Under the pieces are notes generated by a model that worked only from the letters and a program-made list of their open reading frames with translations, was not told the DNA's origin and made no database searches. From Anabaena sp. PCC 7108 (GTDB lineage Bacteria; Cyanobacteriota; Cyanobacteriia; Cyanobacteriales; Nostocaceae): DNA of 64,000 nucleotides. Both the position numbers and the translations under genes were made by a program. Location of the stretch: the NCBI RefSeq assembly GCF_000332135.1, contig NZ_KB235896.1, positions 4,766,356-4,830,355 of the forward strand, in the 5' to 3' direction. Shown here piece by piece: positions 17,975-28,300 of this stretch; the stretch's first letter is position 1, and every line of letters starts with the position of its first letter.

Positions 17975-18090
17975 AGGCAGGGAGATGGTGAGATGGTGAG
18001 ATGGGGAGACGCGGAGATGGGGAGACACGGTGACGCGGTGACGCGGAGATGGGGAGACGCGGAGATGGGGAGACACGGTGACGCGGAGAA
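17975..18090. repeat. degenerate G-rich tandem repeat (gagatggggagacgcgg type)
   Basis: Repeated words gagatggg, gagacgcg and gacacggtgacgcgg run from just past the thrB stop to about 18090. The same family occurs at 32430-32511, 54690-54818 and 63540-63745. Open frames across it are low-complexity and not genes. Confidence 0.85.
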
Positions 18091-18105
18091 AATGAAGAAT
18101 AACTT

Positions 18106-18222
18106 AATTACCAATTACCAATCACCAATCACCAATCACCAATCACCAATCACCAATCACCAATCACCAATTACCAATTACCAATTACCAATTACCAATT
18201 ACCAATTACCAATTACCAACAT
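18106..18222. repeat. heptanucleotide tandem array (ACCAATC / ACCAATT)
   Basis: About 16 consecutive copies of a 7-bp unit, first mainly accaatc, then accaatt. This is the STRR type known from heterocystous cyanobacteria. An inverted array of the same word, ggtgattggtgat, lies at 32345-32412. Confidence 0.9.
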
Positions 18223-18228
18223 ATATAT

Positions 18229-18762
18229 ATGGAACAAATGCAGGTACATATAAAGGAACTTAACTCGCAAATTCAGGCACTCCAGCAAGAACGCGATGCA
18301 CTGACTAATAATAGTTTAGAGTCTGGCGAAAATGATTCACCCCAGGCAATAGTTGAGGCTTACCGTCGCCAAGCTAGAGAAAATGTACAATTGTCGGCTG
18401 AAATCAAAGGTATTGATGATGCGATCGCAGCACTCACCAAAAGTATCACATTTTTAGAAAGAGAGATCCAGCAGAAACAAGGCTATATAAACAAGCGTTC
18501 AGCCCTATCTATCCGCATTTCTCAACAACAAGAACAGCTAGAAGAAGCCAAAAAAGTTGCTCAAGTTCACGCCCAGCGTGTGAATGAACTCGCACAGGAA
18601 CTAGCCACAGAAATCAAATTCCTCAAAGCTTGTGCTGATGAACTTAGTCCCATGTATTGGCAAGTTTACTACAAACCCTTTATTACCGGATTCAAAACCA
18701 TCTCCGTTCCCTACGTCCGTTCTGATGGGGAAGTATGGACAATTGTCAACCGTATTGTGTAA
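18229..18762 (+). CDS. coiled-coil protein of unknown function
   Basis: A 177-residue protein I do not recognise. Residues 1-30 and about 60-140 show heptad-like, Gln/Glu/Lys-rich helices (for example LNSQIQALQQERDALTNN and ISQQQEQLEEAKKVAQ), so it should form a coiled coil. The end is a compact segment, ADELSPMYWQVYYKPFITGF, then TISVPYVRSDGEVWTIVN, which looks conserved rather than random. The start ATG lies immediately after the repeat array; a second ATG three codons on is possible. A terminator follows at 18826. Confidence 0.6.
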   Translation: MEQMQVHIKELNSQIQALQQERDALTNNSLESGENDSPQAIVEAYRRQARENVQLSAEIKGIDDAIAALTKSITFLEREIQQKQGYINKRSALSIRISQQQEQLEEAKKVAQVHAQRVNELAQELATEIKFLKACADELSPMYWQVYYKPFITGFKTISVPYVRSDGEVWTIVNRIV

Positions 18763-18825
18763 AGATTAGATATCAATTTTGTAGAAATGTAAACTCGATA
18801 TTAAAAATCAGGATTATAACTGAAG

Positions 18826-18851
18826 ACGGCAACCAATGTTGCCGTTTTTTT
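18826..18851 (+). terminator. rho-independent terminator
   Basis: ACGGCAAC and GTTGCCGT form an 8-bp GC-rich stem with a CAAT loop, followed by seven T residues. It ends the coiled-coil gene. Confidence 0.85.
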
Positions 18852-19022
18852 GTTGACGTTACAAAACTTTGCTTTTAGAATAGACACGAAGGCATTTTAG
18901 TAAGTATTTATTACTAATGATGCTCAAAATACTAAATATTAAGGCCAAAGTCGTTTACAAAAGTAACGATTCCTTAATATAATGTAATCAAAAGCGAAAC
19001 CAAAAATATATTGTCAGAAGTG

Positions 19023-20627
19023 ATGAATGCGATAGAACTTCCTTGGTTGTCAGCCATAATTTTTCTGCCTTTAGTAGCCACCCTAGCCATTCCCTTCATT
19101 CCCGATAAAGACGGCAAAACCGTTCGCTGGTATGGCTTAGGAGTAGCATTTGCAGACTTTGCATTAATGATTTTTGCCTTCTGGCAGAGCTACGACTTCC
19201 AAAGTTCAGCCCTGCAACTCACAGAAAACTATGCTTGGATACCCCAGATTGGTTTTAACTGGGCTGTCGGGGTTGATGGTTTATCAATGCCCCTGATACT
19301 TTTAACAGGCTTAATCAACACTCTGGCAATATTCGCGGCTTGGAAAGTAGACAACAAGCCGCGTTTATTTTATGCCTTAATGTTGGTGATGTACAGCGCC
19401 CAATTAGGCGTGTTCCTCGCCCAAGACTTGCTCATGTTCTTCCTAATGTGGGAAATCGAGTTAGTACCCGTTTACTTACTAATTTCCATCTGGGGAGGAA
19501 AAAACCGCCGCTACGCAGCTACCAAATTCATTATTTATACAGCCGCAGCATCTATATTTATTCTCGTAGCTGGTTTTGCAATGGCATTCTCTGGTGATAA
19601 CGTCACCTTCAACATGACAGCATTGGGAATGAAAGAATATCCCCAAGCCTTAGAACTAGCACTATATGCAGGTTTTTTAATTGCTTACGGTGTAAAACTA
19701 CCAATTTTCCCTTTTCACACATGGTTGCCTGATGCTCACGGTGAAGCATCTGCTCCTGGTTCGATGATTTTAGCAGGTGTGTTGTTGAAGATGGGTGGTT
19801 ATGCACTTATCCGCTTCAACGTGGAAATGTTAACAGATGCCCACGTTGTTTTTGCTCCAGTTTTAGCAGTCTTAGGTGTAGTTAACATAGTTTACGGTGC
19901 TTGTTGCGCCTTTGCTCAAACCAACCTCAAACGCCGCTTGGCTTACTCTTCAATTGCCCACATGGGGTTTGTGTTAATTGGGATTGCTTCTTACACAGAA
20001 ATCGGTATCAGCGGTGCTGTGTTACAGATGGTTTCTCACGGTTTAATTGCAGCTAGTTTATTCTTCTTATCCGGTGTAACTTACGAACGTACCCACACCT
20101 TAATAATGGATAAAATGGGCGGCATGGCTAAAGTAATGCCCAAAACCTTTGCATTATTTACTATCGGTTCAATGGCTTCTTTAGCTTTACCCGGTATGAG
20201 TGGTTTCGTCGGTGAGTTAATGGTATTCCTGGGTATTGGCACCAGTGATGTTTACAGTTCTAGCTTCAAAATTGTAGTCATCTTTCTGTCAGCAGTTGGC
20301 GTAATTCTAACTCCCATTTATCTACTTTCAATGTTGCGTCAAGTGTTCTACGGTGAGCAAAGCGAAGAGTTACATTTAGATGCTGTTATCTCTGATGTTA
20401 AACCCCGCGAATTGTTCATCACTGCTTGTTTATTGCTGCCTATCATCGGCATTGGTTTCTATCCTAAGATGGTGACACAAACCTATGATGTGAAAACAGT
20501 AGAAGTTGCGGCTCATGCTCGTCAAGTGTTGCCAGTGATTGCTCGTCAACAACCTACTAATTTGTACTCGCAAATCTTCACAACACCAACATTAGCAAGT
20601 TCTGAAATTGTTAATATAGCTGAGTAA
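19023..20627 (+). CDS. ndhD: NAD(P)H-quinone oxidoreductase chain 4 (NdhD), copy B
   Basis: A second NdhD of about 534 residues. The frame can also start at TTG 19011 or GTG 19020, but the ATG at 19023 gives [18 protein letters not shown], the expected N-terminus. Core motifs are as in copy [41 protein letters not shown] and [12 protein letters not shown]. It lacks the cysteine-containing insertion of copy A. Proton-pumping subunit of the NDH-1 complex in the thylakoid membrane. It has its own upstream region and a strong terminator at 20678, so it is a monocistronic unit. The two copies are clearly paralogous but well diverged at DNA level. Confidence 0.92.
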   Translation: MNAIELPWLSAIIFLPLVATLAIPFIPDKDGKTVRWYGLGVAFADFALMIFAFWQSYDFQSSALQLTENYAWIPQIGFNWAVGVDGLSMPLILLTGLINTLAIFAAWKVDNKPRLFYALMLVMYSAQLGVFLAQDLLMFFLMWEIELVPVYLLISIWGGKNRRYAATKFIIYTAAASIFILVAGFAMAFSGDNVTFNMTALGMKEYPQALELALYAGFLIAYGVKLPIFPFHTWLPDAHGEASAPGSMILAGVLLKMGGYALIRFNVEMLTDAHVVFAPVLAVLGVVNIVYGACCAFAQTNLKRRLAYSSIAHMGFVLIGIASYTEIGISGAVLQMVSHGLIAASLFFLSGVTYERTHTLIMDKMGGMAKVMPKTFALFTIGSMASLALPGMSGFVGELMVFLGIGTSDVYSSSFKIVVIFLSAVGVILTPIYLLSMLRQVFYGEQSEELHLDAVISDVKPRELFITACLLLPIIGIGFYPKMVTQTYDVKTVEVAAHARQVLPVIARQQPTNLYSQIFTTPTLASSEIVNIAE

Positions 20628-20677
20628 TTATAAAGCCCAAAAAGGGTTCTGAGTAAATCTTAAATATGAGGGGAATT

Positions 20678-20710
20678 AGGGGTGGTTGTATAACTACCCC
20701 TTTAATTTTT
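20678..20710 (+). terminator. rho-independent terminator of ndhD copy B
   Basis: AGGGGT (20678-20683) pairs with ACCCCT (20696-20701), extended by GTT/AAC inside, followed by a T-rich run tttaatttttt. Confidence 0.8.
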
Positions 20711-20767
20711 TCAGGTTCAATTATAGCGATAGATGAGGAGGAAACACTATCAGAAAATTTGTTAGAT

Positions 20768-20933
20768 TTAGAACTTACGCATTAACAAAGTTAATCAAAT
20801 ATGAATTGTGGATTTTATCTCTTCTATGGTGCGTCAGACCCGATAATTTGCCCACAATTAACAAAATTTTGCCATCTGACGCACCCTACTAATATGCTGG
20901 AAATAACTAATTTGTATAGTGCGTAAGTTCTAA
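20768..20933. mobile_element. MITE-like element, 166 bp
   Basis: Ends are inverted: TTAGAACTTACGCA at the left (20768-20781) and TGCGTAAGTTCTAA at the right (20920-20933). Inside is a second inverted pair, GGTGCGTCAGA (20828-20838) and TCTGACGCACC (20875-20885). No transposase frame is present. The inner pair recurs at 58070-58134. It resembles a non-autonomous element mobilised in trans. Confidence 0.75.
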
Positions 20934-20950
20934 GATCATCTTATTTATGA

Positions 20951-21319
20951 TTAAGACTCGCTCATATAAGTCTTGATACCATGAAGTAATAAACCTAATC
21001 CCCAGCCTAATATGGGATAAATCGCCCAAAAATATGAAGGGCTTGTGAACAGATTTAATAGAATCAAAAACCCATTTATCACAATAAAAGACATTAGGTG
21101 TGATTTGAATTCTCTACGTTTTTGAGAATTAGATATTTGTTGTTTTTTCATTTCTACTTGCTGTATTAACCATTCTTTTTCAGCAGCTTGCAGTGATTCG
21201 GAGGAAACTCCTAGTTCTAATGCAATCTCGATAATTTGCTCCTGTGTAAATTCTCCCTCCTGCTTACGAACAAAAGCTTTTTGGAGAATCTGTTGCATTT
21301 CTTCTGAACTGTAAGTCAT
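20951..21319 (-). CDS. 2TM-domain protein
   Basis: A 122-residue protein. Residues 1-50 are a soluble helical region (SSEEMQQILQKAFVRKQ, then EFTQEQIIEIALELGVSSE), and the C-terminal part has two hydrophobic helices around SFIVINGFLILLNLF and YFWAIYPILGWGLGLLLHG separated by a short loop. The layout is the 2TM domain seen in small bacterial membrane proteins and in some histidine kinases; no kinase part is present here. Function unknown. It sits between the MITE and the large helicase operon. Confidence 0.7.
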   Translation of the reverse strand: MTYSSEEMQQILQKAFVRKQEGEFTQEQIIEIALELGVSSESLQAAEKEWLIQQVEMKKQQISNSQKRREFKSHLMSFIVINGFLILLNLFTSPSYFWAIYPILGWGLGLLLHGIKTYMSES

Positions 21320-21681
21320 ATAAATACCTAGAAGGGTAACAATAGTCAGGTAGATGTCCCTTGCTAAGAATTTTAATTAGTCTCTTGAATTTAAAGAAGT
21401 TAGTTTTGCAGCTTTAGCTACATAACCAGTTAAAAAATATTTATCTGTTGTTACGAACTGCTTAGAAATATATTTTATATCGGAAAAAATAATTCATGAA
21501 GTAATTGACATCACAAATATAGATTTATTCGGTTTGAATTAATGCTTTGCTTAATATTTTGAAGCTTGTTTAAGCAACAAGCATAGTTCTTCCTTATCAA
21601 GATTAATTTTATCAGATTTTTGGATGCCAGTCAATAGCTTTAACTCATAAAATGCGAAAATATTTTCTTTGCTAACTGAGG
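21320..21681. other. AT-rich region downstream of the helicase operon
   Basis: No coding frame supported. A 7-bp stem GCTTGTT/AACAAGC at 21564-21582 has no T-tract on either strand. The end of the minus-strand helicase transcript presumably lies here, but no convincing terminator was found. Confidence 0.35.
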
Positions 21682-24600
21682 TTATTGAGAAAGAATCAAA
21701 TTTAGTACATTTAACTCATGAGAATTTAAAAGATACTTTTCTGTAAAAACTTTATTTCTAATTTCTTCTAAGCTATAACTCCTAAACACTACAAATGGAA
21801 ATTCTTTGTAATTAGATCCTATTGGTAAAACGTTACCGACAGGGTATAATGAACGAATATATATAGATAAAATATCTTTAAAACGTTGATCTTGTGGTTC
21901 TTCTGGTTGATTTTCAAAATATTCTTTCATCACTTCACCACTAATAAATGCAAATAATGGTAAAGCATAATATTGATCTGTATTGTGACTTTTCTGGACA
22001 AAGTTCTGTGTTTTTAGAGGTGCATTTCTGAGTCTTTCAACTAATTCTATTGCATCTTTAACTGCATAAGTCAGACTTTCTGGGTAAGTTTTACTTCTAC
22101 TAATTTTTTTTAGATTTTCCCATAAAACTACATTTGCATATTTTTCAATATCCAATAATCTCATTTGATAAGATTCTTCGATATTTTGACTGGGTACGAT
22201 TAATAAACCACCGCTAATATAACCTAACTCTAGGGGTTTAAAATCAAGTAATTTATCAAAGGTTTTTGCAGCTTCTAAAAATTTGCTATTGAAATCTTCT
22301 CTGAGAGATAAGTAACTTTCTTCTGTAGTTTTTTGTACCACAAAATCACCATCTCTCAAGAGTGCTTCTAGACTAGAATAGGCTTCTTTTAATAATTTAT
22401 GACTTTTGTTTATATTATATTCTTTTTTCAGTTGATTAATCAGATTTGCAATTTGACTAGAAAATGTTTCCCCAGCAGCTAAAACTGATTTTCCCCCAAT
22501 GGGAATCAGAATATATTTTTTTCTACCAATTACACCATAACCCTGGATTCTTGTCATGATTGATGCTTTGAGAATTAAAAGGAGATTTAATAAACTCAAA
22601 ACGCTTTCCTGTAGAGACAGTTGAGGATTATCTTGATAATAAAGGGAACGTTCTGCTAAATAAAAAGTGAGATATTTATCTTGATTATCGATAATATCAT
22701 TTCCCCTACCTCTGTAAATTACCTGAATAATTTCCATCAAGTTTTTTTCAATTTCAAACTTAGGTATTTCTACTAAGATATGTTTGGCTTTGGGGAAAGA
22801 TAAACCGCGACTTCCTGAAGCTGTCATGAAAACAACTTTGACATTTTCTTGATATTGTTGAATTTCTTGTTTTTCATGTTCAGATATATTCGCGTGTATT
22901 TCTAAATAATTGATATTTTTGGTAAAGTTGTCTTTTCCTAACTCTTCTTGAATTTTCTCAATTATTTCTGTTAATAGGCGTTTATTTTGGATGTAGACTA
23001 TAAATTGTTCAACGTCTGATTTGTGTAAAAGATTTTGAATATCTTTGAAAATTTCTGATTGCAATTTTTTCTCTAAATTAGAGTTATCTCGTAATTTAGC
23101 TTTATTGGTAAATCTACAAGATTCAATAATAATTTGATAGCTGATAGTTAAACTTTTAGCTGGGTATGTGTTAGTATTAATAATGATGCTGGGTAAATTG
23201 TTAAATATAAAAGATTCCACCGATAGAGGTTGAATATTTGACTCGGCTTTGCGAAAGAAGACTTTATTAGGTTCAGGGGTAGGGTCTTCTAAATGTTGAA
23301 GAATGACATTTTTATCAACTATAGAAGCATCAGCGACAATAATTTTAGTGTTGAAACTATTTTCCGGGGATGCTAATTTATATTCTTTAACTATTTTGTG
23401 AATTCCATCTAAAAATTCTACTCCTCCTTCATCTCCAGTAATTTCATCTATCATGATAAATAGATGTTTGATGCGACGAGAAATATTTTGCATTTTTTCT
23501 GGGAAAACTTTACCTTCACTTTCCTTATATGCGTCACGGAAGATTTTGGTGAGATGTTTCAAAGTATCCCCATAATCTGTTTTTTTCAATGACTGAGTAG
23601 AAGCGGTAGCAATAATCTGGTTATATTGTTCACAACTGATGAGATTATATATAGCTTCACAAATACTATTTAAAACTCCTTTGGTTTTTTGTCCAATATC
23701 TTGAAAGGTATCATCAGTAATATGTTCAAGTCTGTCTTTACGTCTAGCTTTTCTTTCCACATTTTCACTGTTGAGAAAATGAACATTTCCCAACCAAAAA
23801 TCATTCTGATGTTGATTAGACGTATATGCGACTGAATATTGACCACCGTTATCTTGAATTAAGTTACTGTGAGTATTGATAGCAAAAATTCTGTCGTCAA
23901 TCAATTTTTTATTTTGCTTATCTTTAAATTTTTCGATGATATCGAGGTTGACTTGTTTGCGCGGACTGACATAGAATAAAAGAAAACCTTCATCCTTATA
24001 TTCTCTGAGAAAATCGACGATAGCGGTAGTTTTCCCGATTCCAGGATTTCCGGTTAAGAAAATGTAGGTATTTTCAGAAAGTAGAGATTTTTGAATTAGT
24101 TGATTATGTGCTTGTCGGAAGTTGGGATTTCCGGTTAGATTTAAAGAAGAAATTAACTCTAGAGGAACTGTTGCGACGGAGTTATAAAATTCCGTGATTT
24201 TTTCTGTGTAAGGTTGTAAAGTATTGATGGTATCTGGAGTAATTTCTAAAAGTGAATTGACAAATTCGGGAATTTGTTCAAAAGTTATGGAAGCATTACG
24301 TTTGATTTGATTTAAAACTCGATGACGTGCGTCGGTAATTTCTTCTTTGTAATCATGAAGTTTATAAATTTGATAGCAAGTTTTGAAAATGTCGAGATTT
24401 TCTGCTTGAATAGAGATAGTATTGAAAGAGCGATCACTATATCCCACCGCATTACATACCAACTGTGAGATATCTGGAATCATCGCAGTTTTCTCCAGGA
24501 ACTGACAGAAGCTATAAATATAACCACCAGCTTGAATTAATTTCGCACTTTCCTTATCTTTAGATTTGAAAGCTGTAAAATATTCCTTTAAACCTGGGGA

Positions 24601-25287
24601 AAAATCTAAACCTAAAGATTCGGTATCAATTCGCAAACTAGAAAACACACTTTTAGAACGAATATAGTTAACATCTCGTATTAACAAGCGTCGAATAATT
24701 TCCACATAATCAATATTTTCGATGTCTTTATCAGTGTGGATCGAAAATACTGACAAATCAAGACATAAAACTCGATAGTTGCGTCGATATTTTAGCAAAA
24801 TCAAAGTATCTGCGTTAAGGAAATCACCTTTAGCTTGATATGTATCAATATCCTGAGAAGTTGGTTTTAAATTTTTAATCTGGGAAAGAACATTCTTAAA
24901 CCATTGTTTATCATTAACTTCATAAGTACTAATACTATTATCTCCATTAAACCGACATTGATAATATAAAATCTCTAGATGTCGAAATTTTGGTTTTTCA
25001 TCACATCCAATAGACTTGAGATATTCCTGGAAGAAGTTTAAACCACATAAAAAACCTTTTTGGACAAAAAATTGACACCAAGTACTAGCTATTTCTCTTT
25101 CTAACTTGCTGACCACTTTCCTCTCTATCGTCTTTCTAATTTCCGAAAATTTGAGATTTTTAAGTTCATCATAGTATAAGTTTCCAAACCGATTTTTGAT
25201 TTGGTTTTTGTGAATATAAGATAAGATTCCAATATTAAATCCGACTTCAAATAATCTTCCTAAATCATCTGCTATTTTTGCTGTCAT
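21682..25287 (-). CDS. large SF2 helicase-like ATPase of unknown system
   Basis: A 1,201-residue protein. Visible motifs: Walker A LTGNPGIGKTT (about 411-421), a Ia-like YVSPRKQVNLD (439-449), Walker B FIMIDEITGDEGG (610-622), a motif III-like KIIVADASIVD (648-658), motif IV-like QFIVYIQNKR, motif V TASGSRGLSFPKAKH (822-836) and motif VI QVIYRGRG (855-862). This order is that of superfamily 2 helicases, with a large insertion of about 160 residues between Ia and II. Residues 1-400 are unlike known helicase accessory domains; 150-180 (QAKGDFLNAD...YRVLCLDLS) could be a degenerate nuclease core. About 300 residues follow the helicase core. The start ATG has aggaaa at a good distance. It follows the 1,009-residue gene by 108 bases and is probably in its operon. 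AT-rich, without HIP1. The biological role is not known to me. Confidence 0.7.
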   Translation of the reverse strand: MTAKIADDLGRLFEVGFNIGILSYIHKNQIKNRFGNLYYDELKNLKFSEIRKTIERKVVSKLEREIASTWCQFFVQKGFLCGLNFFQEYLKSIGCDEKPKFRHLEILYYQCRFNGDNSISTYEVNDKQWFKNVLSQIKNLKPTSQDIDTYQAKGDFLNADTLILLKYRRNYRVLCLDLSVFSIHTDKDIENIDYVEIIRRLLIRDVNYIRSKSVFSSLRIDTESLGLDFSPGLKEYFTAFKSKDKESAKLIQAGGYIYSFCQFLEKTAMIPDISQLVCNAVGYSDRSFNTISIQAENLDIFKTCYQIYKLHDYKEEITDARHRVLNQIKRNASITFEQIPEFVNSLLEITPDTINTLQPYTEKITEFYNSVATVPLELISSLNLTGNPNFRQAHNQLIQKSLLSENTYIFLTGNPGIGKTTAIVDFLREYKDEGFLLFYVSPRKQVNLDIIEKFKDKQNKKLIDDRIFAINTHSNLIQDNGGQYSVAYTSNQHQNDFWLGNVHFLNSENVERKARRKDRLEHITDDTFQDIGQKTKGVLNSICEAIYNLISCEQYNQIIATASTQSLKKTDYGDTLKHLTKIFRDAYKESEGKVFPEKMQNISRRIKHLFIMIDEITGDEGGVEFLDGIHKIVKEYKLASPENSFNTKIIVADASIVDKNVILQHLEDPTPEPNKVFFRKAESNIQPLSVESFIFNNLPSIIINTNTYPAKSLTISYQIIIESCRFTNKAKLRDNSNLEKKLQSEIFKDIQNLLHKSDVEQFIVYIQNKRLLTEIIEKIQEELGKDNFTKNINYLEIHANISEHEKQEIQQYQENVKVVFMTASGSRGLSFPKAKHILVEIPKFEIEKNLMEIIQVIYRGRGNDIIDNQDKYLTFYLAERSLYYQDNPQLSLQESVLSLLNLLLILKASIMTRIQGYGVIGRKKYILIPIGGKSVLAAGETFSSQIANLINQLKKEYNINKSHKLLKEAYSSLEALLRDGDFVVQKTTEESYLSLREDFNSKFLEAAKTFDKLLDFKPLELGYISGGLLIVPSQNIEESYQMRLLDIEKYANVVLWENLKKISRSKTYPESLTYAVKDAIELVERLRNAPLKTQNFVQKSHNTDQYYALPLFAFISGEVMKEYFENQPEEPQDQRFKDILSIYIRSLYPVGNVLPIGSNYKEFPFVVFRSYSLEEIRNKVFTEKYLLNSHELNVLNLILSQ

Positions 25288-25395
25288 ATTTATTTCCTGT
25301 TTGTAATCAGCTTGAGGACTAAAGTCCTGACTACGAACTATTCAAATACGGTTAAGTTAGAGCTACAATTATCCTTAAGTTAACAGTATTGTGAA

Positions 25396-28300
25396 CTATT
25401 CTGGTTTTGCGAGTATTTCTTTGATGTAGGTTAAAAATGCTAAAGAGTTAAAATCAGCTTTGACTCGACTATGTTTAAATAGTGCGAGTTGACTAACTGA
25501 TTCATCTCCAATTAAATTTTGATATGGATCTAATTTTAGTTGAATGTCTTTGGATTTTTCATAACGTGAAAAATGAAATAAAGTTAAACATTGGAGAATT
25601 TCATTTTTTAAGTCGCTTTCCTGAGAAAGTAATCCTTCTCTGATATCTTGATCATCTAAAATACCATCATAAATATTTAATAATGTTGCGTAAGACATGA
25701 CTCCGTTATAATTATTCTCTTTAGAAAGTGCGATTCCATTAAATAAGTTAAAAAAGACTACTGATTGTTTATTAGGATCTTCTGCTAATTCAGTAAGTTC
25801 AATGGTATCTTGAATATATAATGATGTTGATTTGATGTTATCCGGTATTTTGACTGCGTAGTATTTATCAAAGAACATAGGATAAATTTTGATGTCATGT
25901 CTTTCTTTTTTTAACGCGGTAATTACGTTTTTTGACATAAAAAATAATTCTTCATCTTTTGCGATTTGGGTAATATGTAAGGTGCTGCTGTAGGGAACTT
26001 TAGCTATATAAATAAAGTGTCTATATCCTTGTTTATATAATTTGTCTACATTATCAACTACTACTGTGGGATATTCAAACATATTCTCATGATCATCATA
26101 GTTTTCTGAGAATGTTTTGAAAAGCTGAAATCTCACACTTTGCGGTTCTATCTGTAAAGTAACAATTTCTCCCATTAGGTTAGATTTTTTTACTTTTTTT
26201 CCCCATTTACTATCACTTTCTCGACTAGAAATTACTATAATTGCTAGTTTGTCAAGTTCTTTAAATTCAAAATTATCAGTTTTTAGTAATTTAAATTTTT
26301 TGGGTACAACTGAGTATAGAGAACTGAGAACATTAGGAATTTTAAATTTAGCTTTTTCCGCAAAATTAGTAATCACTATTCCCTGTTCATTACTGCGATA
26401 TCCGTCATTAAATAAGTGAGATAATACAGCAGTCAAAGAAACTATAAATTTTTCTATTGGTGCGTGATCAGTTTTTTCTTTGAGATGTAGTCTCAAAATG
26501 GGAATAAATAATTTTGTCTGTTTTGCAAATAAGACGTACAAACAAATATAAGCTAGTAAGCTATATACGATTTTGTAAGTAAATTCTTGATGTGTTTCTA
26601 GTTTTTGAGTCTCTAACCGATAGGGAAAAATTATCAGATTACGATGTTGTAAGTTTTTGCTATAAAATTCACTGCATTTTTTATCTTCCATGGGTAAAAA
26701 CACTACAGGTAAGACCCTAATACCCTTAGGAATATCATATTCCATGTCGAAGGTTTCTTTATCTTCAGTTTCTAAAAAATGAATTTCGCTGATTTTCAAG
26801 TTTGCTTTCAGACTGACAAGGTAGTTTGTCTCTGCGTTTGCGGTTCCTAGGTTAATATATTTCAAACAGTCTTTAAAGTTGTCTCGCAAAACTGGTTTAA
26901 ATACTGTGTCTCTATCGTTAATAGTATTAATGTCATTTTCTAAAATACTATTTTTAACAGAAATATGTAGAGGGTATTCTCTAGTAAAAAATGGAGTTTC
27001 TCTTTTAATAAGATTCGTTAAAACTTTTTTGAGTGTATCGATTTTATCCTGAACATTATATAATTTAAAACCCTTTAATAGGTTTCTAAATAATTGTTTT
27101 TTGGCTTGATCATCATTACTTTTTAATGTTAACAATACAGTTGCAAGTTTGGTAAGAGGATCATAATCTAACTCATGCTTAGGATTATAATTTTCCGATT
27201 TTGGATCTTGACGAGATGCAAATAGGAAATAATACAAAAATGCCAGTTTGAGAACTTTATTCACAAATGTGAATTTTCTTGATTCATCTGCAATTTCTGT
27301 TTGATGTTCTTTGCTATCTGGGTTTAACAGATTGAGATTATAATCAAATACACTTTTACCTCCATCATTTTGCACTTTTCCATCAAATTTTAACTTTAAA
27401 CCAAATATAAATTCTATTTTTTCTCGATTTTGATCTTCTGTTTCTCCTAAATAACCTTCAATGATGGGAATAATAGGTAACATATCATAAGCTTCACTTC
27501 GAGAAAACATGGTTTGATAATTAACTGATATTCCTGCATAATTAACTAGATATTCACCATCTGGCTGATTAGTATCATTAATATAATCATCTAGTACTTT
27601 TAATCTTCTGATTAAATCTTCTAAATATATTTTACCTTTAAAGTTATCAGCACTCGCATTTTCATTAATGTTGTCTAAGAGAAATTCTAAATATTTAATC
27701 TTTACTAGTTTTTTAAGTTTACCTAATGTTTCTTGATTAACTAGATTTTGTAATCGGTAAATATCCGAGTTAGGATTTTCTTTTAAACCATCTAAAACAT
27801 ATTCTAAATCTTCTCTATCGCTGGAATCAGTAAATCTTGCATCAATAAAGTTATTAATACCTATTAATAATGAAGAAGAAAAATCACGAGGCTTTTCCAC
27901 AGAAATTTTGACTTTATGCGCTTTCAGTAGTTGTCTTTGTTTGCTTTCACTTTTTTTTACTGTTAAGCGCTGTTTTTGCAGGTTTTGATATTTAGGAAAA
28001 TTATAACTAAAATCTAGTTTAGATGGTTGCTTGGAAATTGATAATGACTCTAAATCTATAGTTAGCTGTTTAATAAATTGAAATCTATCTATTGATATAT
28101 TTGAGGGATTTTGAGAAATAGCTGCTGTTAAACATTGCTGAGTACAATCAGCAATCTCTGTAATTTGTTCCCGAAATTTATGATAAGAACCAGAACTAAA
28201 ATTCAGGGTAGCAGTACGTACTGATCTTTCATTTCCTAAAGGATTATATGGTTGGAGGTTAATAACTTCATTAACTACTTGATCAATATTAATTAGTACG

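Noticed and set aside
18106-18222. CRISPR-like regular repeats
   Set aside because: Units are 7 bp, without spacers; this is a short tandem repeat array, and no cas gene is present.
17894-18253. 119-codon plus-strand frame after thrB
   Set aside because: It overlaps the end of thrB and the repeat arrays; the translation is low-complexity (GDAEMGRHGDA, ITNHQSPITNHQ).
26500-26560. Transmembrane segment in the 1,007-residue protein
   Set aside because: The hydrophobic patch is short and within an otherwise soluble, alternating pattern; not enough to call a membrane protein.
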